Under the pieces are notes generated by a model, which was given only the letters and a program-made list of their open reading frames with translations, had not been told where the DNA came from and did no database searches. Below are positions 57,648-64,000 of a stretch of 64,000 nt of DNA, one piece after another. How positions within the stretch are numbered: position 1 is the stretch's first letter; every line of letters starts with the position of its first letter. This stretch comes from Tubiluchus corallicola (taxonomy: Eukaryota; Priapulida; Priapulimorpha; Priapulimorphida; Tubiluchidae), in the NCBI GenBank assembly GCA_030141605.1, contig JAQGDQ010000960.1, forward strand, positions 1-64,000, in the 5' to 3' direction. The position numbers were made by a program, and so were the translations under genes.

Positions 57648-58497
57648 TAAAAGACAAGAAAAGGGGTACCTGAAGTAGGTTTCAGAAAAATCGCCGTAAG
57701 AAATTATATTACTTTATGGCATTTTTATGTAAATATCGTACTCGCGTTGAAAGGATTTGTTTGGTTTGATTTTAAGTTTCCCTGTTCCGATTGCGCCGTT
57801 ACATGACGTCATATTCGCGGAACGTAAATTAGGAGAAGAAAAGGAAATGTTTAATTATCTCAGACATGTGCGCATGGTCGCTGCAGCACCACGGTACCTA
57901 TACACGTGCCACCCTGTACTTGGCGTCATATACGCACAATGTAAATCAGGGGAAGAAAAGAAAATGTTAAACTATGTCCCAAATAACTTTCCATGCAAAT
58001 CTATAGTACTTAGTATTTCGCTTACCTGCTGGAAAGACTCATGTAACTAGAAAGGAAAATTATTATTAAAATGTTTTCAGCAAATTGGTAAAATGTCGCC
58101 CGCTCACCCTCCAGGGTGCACTACCCATTAAACAAAAACGTATTTTTAATCTTATTGACAAGATACAGTAATTTAAAAATTTTTAAATTTAAAAGTTAGT
58201 GGCGTGAGTGCTACGAATGCTGTGATTATTTTTTCGAAATTAACTCGAAATTAAGTGTTTTTTCGAGTTAATTTCGAAATTATTTTTTCGAAATTAAGTG
58301 TTTTTTAAACTGTTTCAATTGACTTATCGTCAAAATGGCTGCATTTAACGGTCATCACGTGAGTTTAAATTTACATGTTTTATACAGCGCTGTTGCCGAT
58401 GCAAGTCATGCATGCAAAAAGGCAGTATGTAAGTGACACAAAATGTCAAGACGAATTTTTAAGCATTATGTAAGTTGAGGGTTTTCTTGTGCTTTGA
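57648..58497 (-). mobile_element. R2 MITE, full-length copy (~850 bp)
   Basis: The left end AAAAGACAAGAAAAGGGGTA and right end GGGTTTTCTTGTGCTTTGA are inverted, defining the family terminus. It contains ATGACGTCATATTCGCGGAA and an internal partial duplication of the GTAAATTAGGAGAAGAAAAG block (57,828 and 57,940). Another local duplication, TTTTTCGAAATTAA, lies at 58,230-58,290. It ends 345 bp before the Ig2a exon. Confidence 0.88.
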
Positions 58498-58841
58498 TCA
58501 AGAGAACCACAGATTGTTGTTACATACCACACAAAAACAATATTTAGGTATTTTCTTTTCTATCTGAAATTTGGTGATCGTGCTTTCTAGTTTGCTACAT
58601 CAAGTCAAAGAACAAACCGTGAGAAGCAATACAGTTTATACACCCGTAATAAGAAGTAACAATACCATTAAATTTTAGCGTTTAATTATATCGCTGCACA
58701 CTACTATAAGTTTTTTTGCTTTGTTAAACTGCTTTTGAGCAGGAAATGCCAATAAAAACTTAAACTAACCGACTTCGTGCAAATCTGTTCACTTCCGACA
58801 GAACGTCAAGAATCGTCAATCGCTTTGTCTTTTCTGTTTAG

Positions 58842-58988
58842 TTACAAGACAATTGTACGACGTATCAGTGAATGACAAAGACGCCATTAAGGGAAATACG
58901 GCCTTGCTAAAGTGTGAAATACCGACGTTCGTCAAGCCTTATGTAGTAGTCGAATACTGGAAACGAGATACTGAGAAGATAGTGTCAG
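58842..58988 (+). CDS. DSCAM: DSCAM-like receptor, Ig2 first-half exon
   Basis: This 147-nt exon encodes the first half of Ig2: TRQLYDVSVNDKDAIKGNTA, LLKCEIPTFVKPYVVVEYWK and RDTEKIVS. The Cys of KCEIP and the Trp of YW are the B- and C-strand core residues. The pattern 'VRV.D...M.GN.AVFKC.IPS.V..Y..V.SW..D......G' is the DSCAM Ig2 pattern. The acceptor is TCTGTTTAG before TTACAAG; the donor is GTCAG followed by GTAAGT; phase 1 at both ends. In fly Dscam1 this half-domain is encoded by the hypervariable exon 4 cluster; here only one version is visible in the 8.6 kb upstream, so no mutually exclusive array is seen. Confidence 0.94.
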
Positions 58989-59091
58989 GTAAGTATGCTA
59001 GTATGGTCTAGTCATACTCATGTCAATAGTCATTAATATTAAGAAAATGATTGTCAGTTTTCGGCCAAATGAGTAATACACAAACACCCCG

Positions 59092-59335
59092 TCCACCTTG
59101 ATGATGTAACACACGTTCTCACAAACACTCGCTCACTTAGCCCCTCCCATCTTGATGATGTAACACACATTCTCATAAACACTCGCTCATTGATATCAGC
59201 ACTTAGCCCCGCTCACCTTGATGATGTAACACGTTCTCACAAACACTCGCTCACTTAGCCCCGCCCACCTTGATGATGTAATACATATTCTCACACACAC
59301 TCGCTCACTTAGCCCGCCCACCTTGATGACGTGAG
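59092..59335 (+). repeat. ~54-bp minisatellite in Ig2 intron
   Basis: Four units of CTTGATGATGTAACACACGT, then TCTCACAAACACTCGCTCAC and TTAGCCCCGCCCAC, with one 66-bp variant (extra TTGATATCAGC). It separates the two exons of Ig2. Confidence 0.92.
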
Positions 59336-59551
59336 CAAATATGGCAAAAACAACCATTTCCGTTTTGCCCCAATGAACTCTCCGACGCACCGACTCCGCG
59401 AACCTATCACGACCACAATGCACAACCTTACAGCACCTTTACCGTAGCTTAGTTAATTGTTCATGTAGACTGAGTAAAAATTTGTTGAAGGGAAATAATA
59501 CAATGCAAACCTTAATGACTCTCGTGTTTATGTGTGTTTTTAATGTTTTAG

Positions 59552-59701
59552 GTTCAAAATTTAGCGTCTTTCAGAGTGGAGAGATTCACATTAGGGAAGT
59601 AAATGAAAATGACGTTCGCTATAGTTACATTTGCTCAACTAAACACATTGTGACGAATCAAAAGGTGGAAAGCAAGAAAGCTGGTAGACTAAGGTTACGA
59701 G
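59552..59701 (+). CDS. DSCAM: DSCAM-like receptor, Ig2 second-half exon
   Basis: This 150-nt exon completes Ig2: GSKFSVFQSGEIHIREVNEN, then DVRYSYICSTKHIVTNQKVE and SKKAGRLRLR. 'SGS.F.....G.L.I..V...D....Y.C...H..TGE...S..ARL.V' is the DSCAM Ig2 second half, with the F-strand Cys in SYICS. The acceptor is AATGTTTTAG before GTTCAAA and the donor is ACGAG followed by GTAATT, a moderate site. Phase 1 at both ends; the first codon (G|GT, Gly) is shared with the previous exon. The downstream intron is 1.73 kb and is dominated by the GGGAC/GGACA satellite. Confidence 0.93.
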
Positions 59702-59902
59702 GTAATTAGAGGAAAGAACTTCAAGGCTCTAATTTTATTTGAAATGGATGTATGCATGTTTCATCATGCTTTCCTAAAAACATGATTCAGTAAAAGAAAA
59801 CCTGCAAGGCCTATATAATGCCTGTTTTGTCATATTGCCTACAACAAAGCAAGGAAAACAAGGTAGGCAAAAACAATGCAACAGGGGTAGATCTGAACAA
59901 AG

Positions 59903-60738
59903 CAGGACGGGACGGGACGGGACGGGCCGGGACGGGACGGGACAGGGCAGGACAGGACTGGTAGGCAGGCAAGATAGAAATGGACTAGACGGGACTGAAC
60001 AGGAGAGGACAGGACCGGACTGGACTGGACAGAGCAGGACAGAGTATGACAAGACAAGCAGACAGGACAGGACAGGACAGGACAGGACAGGACTGGACAA
60101 GACGGGACAGGACAGGACAGGACAGAACGGGACAGGACAGGACTGGACAAGACGGGACAGGACAGGACAGGACAGGACAGGACAGGACAGGACAGGACAG
60201 GACAGGACAGGACAGGACAGGACAGGACAGGACAGGACAGGACATGGCATGACGGGACGGGACGGGACGGGACGGGACGGGACAGGACAGGACTGGACAA
60301 GACGGGACGGGACGGGACGGGACGGGACGGGACGGGACGGGACGGGACGGGACGGGACGGGACGGGACGGGACGGGACGGGACGGGACGGGACGGGACGG
60401 GACAGGACAGGACAGGGCATGACGGGACAGGACAGGACAAGACGGGACAGGGCAGGACAGGACTGGTAGGCAGGCAAGATAGAAATGGACTAGACGGGAC
60501 TGAACAGGAGAGGACAGGACCGGACTGGACTGGACAGAGCAGGACAGAGTAGGACAAAACAGGCAGACAGTACAGGACAGGGCAGGGCAGGGCAGGGCAG
60601 GGCAGGGCAGGGCAGGGCAGGGCAGGGCAGGGCAGGGCAGGGCAGGGCAGTGCAGTGCAGTGCAGTGCAGTGCAGTGCAGTGCAGTGCAGTGCAGGGCAG
60701 GGCAGGACAGGACAGGACAGGGCAGGACAGAGTAGAAT
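59903..60738 (+). repeat. GGACA/GGACG/GGGCA pentanucleotide satellite
   Basis: Blocks of GGACG, GGACA, GGACG, GGGCA and GTGCA units. A ~115-bp irregular segment (GACTGGTAGGCAGGCAAGAT, AGAAATGGACTAGACGGGAC ... AGAGCAGGACAGAGTA) occurs at about 59,955-60,060 and again at 60,467-60,570, so a half-kilobase block was duplicated. The plus strand carries regularly spaced GGG runs. Long frames on both strands (LSCPVLSCP) are artefacts. Confidence 0.97.
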
Positions 60739-61018
60739 ACAATAACATTACCTATATTTTTGTTACGGGCGCAAAAGTTAAGCAACACTTACTCTTGAGT
60801 GTGCTTGGAAGCTGCATAGTGGCACAATTGAAGTCGCTAATTAGTCGATTTATTATGTACTGTAGCACAAGTTTTAAAGCATTGCTGTCTTAAGCATGGA
60901 CATGTACACAAAAATAGTGTAACTTCCTTCTATCATTTCCTGCAAGACATTAGCTTTTACTATTGACGTTTTACAGCATCTTTTTCTTGTTTAGTCTTTC
61001 AATTATCATTTACTCAAT

Positions 61019-61397
61019 AAGACTTTTCGCAGTTTCATTATGCGCACACGCAGTTGCTGTAGGTCAAAGGTTAAGTGTACCACAGTAACGCATCTTAACT
61101 ACAACCGTCACGTGACATGTGTAAAACAAAGCCTTCTACCGCATGAGTTAAGTAACTTCAGTTGTTTTACGTGGACTTTACTCAATTATGCATTAGTCTG
61201 TGTGTAGAGTGATTTACTAGCAGGATCTTGCTTGGTAACAAGAAAAAATAAACTTCTAGCCAGCTGTTAAAACTGTTACTATTACAACAGCATAGGCTAC
61301 GAGGCGTTGTCAAGCGTACACAAATGAATTGCCTGGTACTCTTAACCTTTGACCTTTTCACGATCATCACCAATCGCCCAGAAATGTGAAAAGGCTT
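61019..61397 (-). mobile_element. R1 MITE, full-length copy next to Ig3 exon
   Basis: Ends AAGACTTTTCGCAGTTTCAT and AAATGTGAAAAGGCTT with TA on both flanks. It has the inverse internal order of 42,046. The right end lies 37 bp before the Ig3 exon, so the acceptor's upstream region (61,398-61,434) is the only intron sequence between them and any branch point may lie in or at the edge of the MITE. Confidence 0.9.
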
Positions 61398-61434
61398 AAT
61401 AATTAATAACAATTATCATATCTTTTTGTTGTAG

Positions 61435-61725
61435 ATGTTGTCAGCTTGAAGCCAGCTATAGTTGATATAAGACAAAGAATTCAAGTTCAAGTTGGCGATA
61501 GTGTGGAAATTCCTTGTGCAGCTGACGGAGCCCCTGTTCCCAGATATCAATGGCACAGAGGCATTTTCGGCATATCCCAAGCCTTGGAATCTTCTGGAAG
61601 ACTAAGGAAACTCTCAGGAAGCTTGTTTATTACTGACGTCCGTTTGTCGGATGCGGGCAATTATCTATGTGAAGCCACTAATCGCATTGGTACAGCCAGA
61701 GGAACTACTGAATTGGCGGTTATTG
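61435..61725 (+). CDS. DSCAM: DSCAM-like receptor, Ig3 exon
   Basis: This 291-nt exon encodes one complete I-set Ig domain: PAIVDIRQRIQVQVGDSVEI, PCAADGAPVPRYQWHRGIFG, then SGRLRKLSGSLFITDVRLSD and AGNYLCEATNRIGTARGTTE. B-strand Cys, C-strand Trp (YQWH) and the F-strand 'D.G.Y.C...N..G' motif are all present. The order after Ig2 and the 'SGRL....G.L.I..VR.SD.G.Y.CE..N..GTA' pattern match DSCAM Ig3. The acceptor is TTTTTGTTGTAG before ATGTTG; the donor is ATTG followed by GTAAGA; phase 1 at both ends, so the Ig domain is a symmetrical cassette. The next exon (Ig4) is not in the remaining 2.3 kb. Confidence 0.95.
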
Positions 61726-61800
61726 GTAAGAAATCCACCTGAAGCTTTTATAAAGATTTTTCTAAGTAAAACGTTAAAAAACATCATAGGTTTGCATATA

Positions 61801-62260
61801 GATATTTAAAGGAAAGGTCAAGCTTCTTGGAGGTTAGGTTTATTTCAATGTTCACGAAAAATGATAGAAGGATTTAGTAATAAAACTGCAATAAGCGCCT
61901 CGTGCAATTAGTGAAATCACTTTAAAGTCGCGATCACTTCACGCTTGGGCGCTCCCATTTTCAATGTCAATTCTTCTTCCAATGACGTCATTCGTCTTGA
62001 AGAAAACTATGGCAATGGCAATCTTCATCAATAGTATAATAAGTTTTTACAAAAAAATTAGATAGTTAATTTTGAAATATTTTTGCGTGAACATTAGGTA
62101 AGATGCAGAAGTTTGAATTAGTTTAAGCAGCGCGCGCTTACGAAAAGTTACGCACTCTCCCAGTTACGTCATGATTTTCAAGTGAATGGAAGCAACCACC
62201 ACGCCTGAAAATTTCTATTCAGAGGTGGTATATTTTAAAATTATGCTTTATAGGCAGTTC
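61801..62260 (-). repeat. R4 dispersed repeat with TGACGTCAT motif (copy 2)
   Basis: Inverse of 2,275-2,760: TTTCAATGTTCACGAAAAAT, GAAATCACTTTAAAGTCGCG, TGGGCGCTCCCATTTTCAAT and CAATGACGTCATTCGTCTTG. It begins 75 bp after the Ig3 donor. Confidence 0.8.
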
Positions 62261-62547
62261 TTTGGAAATTTCTTTGTTATATTTTTCTAAGTTTGTGATA
62301 ACAGTAAAATAAACACAACATACTGAGTGATTTGTTTTTTTCCGTTAATATACATGTATATCTGTAATATTTAGCATAATTTTAAACAAAATTTATTGTT
62401 TTTCAAAATGAAGAGATTCAACACAGATAAGTACTTAATGAAGACGTGAGTCAAAAAATTACATTCAACTAAGTAAACTGGCTAAACTTAGTACAAATGA
62501 AGTTAAAAAAATAATCGTAGTTTAATGTACTTATAGTGAATTATACT

Positions 62548-62580
62548 ATTGTATCGTATCGTATCGTATCGTATCGTATG
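62548..62580 (+). repeat. TATCG pentanucleotide repeat
   Basis: Six GTATC units in TTGTATCGTATCGTATCG; same family of unit as 37,490. Confidence 0.95.
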
Positions 62581-62727
62581 TTATCTCTTAGTATTATAGT
62601 AAAGTTGTCGTTAGGTCACAACTAGCAATGCTTCTAATAAGAATTAATTAAGTCAACAACCAACTGTCATACAGAAGTAGGAAATCAATGATATTGAAGC
62701 ACCAAGGGGAAGAATGTGAATTACTAT

Positions 62728-63252
62728 CATAGGCGGATCCAGGAGGGGGCGCAGCGGGGGCGCTTCCACATTTTTGCCCCGACAAAATTTCAGAATACAT
62801 CTATGATATTCATGTATGAAGAGTGGCCGGACCAGCTTAGTAAAGTCGCGTGGCAGGACCAGCGTGGCGGGACCAGCTTAGCAAAGTCGCGTGGCAGGAC
62901 CAGCGTGGCCAGACCAGCTTAGCAAAGTCGCGTGGCAGGACCAGCGTGGCCAGACCAGCTTAGCAAAGTCGCGTGGCCCGACCAGTTTAGCAAAGTCGCA
63001 GGTAGAAAATTAAACCCTATAAATGTTAATTAGAAATCCAACTTCATGATTCATTCTCAGTAATCAGTCTTACCGATAAACTTCTCGAAATTGAAGGAAT
63101 GATTGGTGTTATGGCCCTGTTTATTTTGAACTCAGATATATTTTCCTGGCCCCCCTCCGCCCTCGGCACCCGCTCGCTTCGCGGTAATATGCAAAACATT
63201 CCATTCTTTGCCGTTACGGCGCCCACTTCTAGAAATCCTGGATCCGCCCTTG
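62728..63252. mobile_element. 525-bp MITE (GGCGGATCCAGG ends, ACTAT target duplication)
   Basis: Ends CATAGGCGGATCCAGGA and TCCTGGATCCGCCCTTG are inverted. ACTAT directly flanks both (62,723-62,727 and 63,253-63,257). The interior has a 41-bp tandem repeat at 62,832-63,000 (GTCGCGTGGCAGGACCAGCG, TGGCCAGACCAGCTTAGCAA; four units), so the repeat travels inside the element. Confidence 0.87.
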
Positions 63253-63754
63253 ACTATGTTGCCTAAGTGAAGCCATGAACGATTTATTAACGATTTACTG
63301 CTACTTGTAATCACTTAGCCAAATACTAGCTCTGCACCTTGGTGGTAAAGTTCATGTACAATGCGTGGCGCCAATAAACACCTTGCGTTTACATGGTAAG
63401 AATATTCTGTTTTTCCTGATCAATATCCTGATAAATGGACTAAGAGCTGCTTATTTTCAATATGAAAACATGTTCTTTGCTCTAGGCGCTACTATAATAG
63501 CAGTAGACAAGTGTATATAGTCCCAGCTTAAACTTCAAAACACAAACGTCTTGCAAAACAGAGTTGATCAAATCATTAGGCATCTAAAAACCCTGTTTTT
63601 TTTAAAGTTCAGGCCCACGTTTCCAGAGGTGCTAATGTACGATTAGAATAAAGTTTGTTAATATCGAAATTCTGATTAGTAATGCCGTTTATAGAAAACA
63701 AGAACGATTAATTTAAAACATGTGCATAGTTATTTTAAAGTTACATGATAATGG

Positions 63755-64000
63755 TGATGCGAATAAATACAGCTAAATGCTACGTTTTAAGACAGAGAAA
63801 AAGTAGAGATAAAACTGCTACGTTTTAGGCAGAGAAAAAATAGAGCTAAATGCTACATTTTAGGCAGGGAAAAAATACAGTTAAATGTTACGTTTTAAGA
63901 AGAGAAAAATAGAGCTAAATTCTACGTTTTAAGAAGAGAAAAAATACAGCAAAATGGTACGTTTCAAGTAGAGGAAAATACAGCTAAATGCTACGTTTCA
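63755..64000 (+). repeat. ~37-bp minisatellite running off the right edge
   Basis: Units of AAATACAGCTAAATGCTACG followed by TTTTAAGACAGAGAA, about seven copies with many substitutions and length changes of 1-4 bp. It continues past position 64,000. Confidence 0.88.

Noticed and set aside
59774-60788. Frames of 195-324 codons on both strands rich in Ser-Cys-Pro-Val or Gly-Arg-Asp-Thr
   Set aside because: Pure translation of a pentanucleotide satellite; a 5-bp unit has no stop in several frames. It lies inside a DSCAM intron.

Overview
The window is AT-rich, intron-rich animal DNA, probably from a marine invertebrate. Evidence is spliced genes with GT-AG introns, two metazoan gene families, many LINE fragments, dense families of short inverted-repeat transposons, and very long micro- and minisatellites. 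I cannot name the phylum. No bacterial operons, CRISPR array or viral genome are visible. The only assembly gap is 19,928-20,352 (425 N).

Two host genes can be reconstructed, and they diverge from each other. On the minus strand at 13,462-2,029, six coding exons (786 nt, 262 codons, all splice phases consistent) encode the N-terminal part of a short DLC1/STARD13/STARD8-type RhoGAP. It starts at an ATG with an in-frame stop just upstream and a TATA box about 130 bp upstream, and it runs off the left edge before the end of the GAP domain and the expected START domain. On the plus strand at 49,943-61,725, four exons (912 nt, 304 codons, all phase 1) encode Ig1, Ig2 (split over two exons) and Ig3 of a DSCAM-type neuronal adhesion receptor. 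Its signal-peptide exon is not securely found and its later Ig/FNIII exons lie off the right edge.

Layout: 1-305 end of a MITE; 0.43-5.9 kb a 1.39-kb inverted repeat whose loop holds two RhoGAP exons; 6-13.6 kb the rest of the RhoGAP gene, including an array of eight extra copies of one of its own 5' splice sites; 13.8-16.7 kb GAT, CTTA/CCTA and GTGTA satellites; 17.4-21.9 kb LINE remnants, the gap and a 20-bp minisatellite; 22-32 kb repeat families and three more LINE 3' ends; 32.9-33.7 kb a 24-bp minisatellite; 34-45 kb foldback, MITEs and a 54-bp minisatellite; 45-49.9 kb microsatellites and repeats; 49.9-61.7 kb the DSCAM exons in repeat-filled introns; 61.8-64 kb repeats and MITEs.

The two genes show no sign of joint function. 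What stands out is how repeats relate to splicing: inverted repeats bracket exons of both genes, one minisatellite multiplies a real donor site, and three other minisatellites carry donor-like motifs. No complete new biochemical system is visible. LINE, MITE and satellite calls rest on recognition by eye; all exon calls rest on reading frame, splice sites and family similarity.
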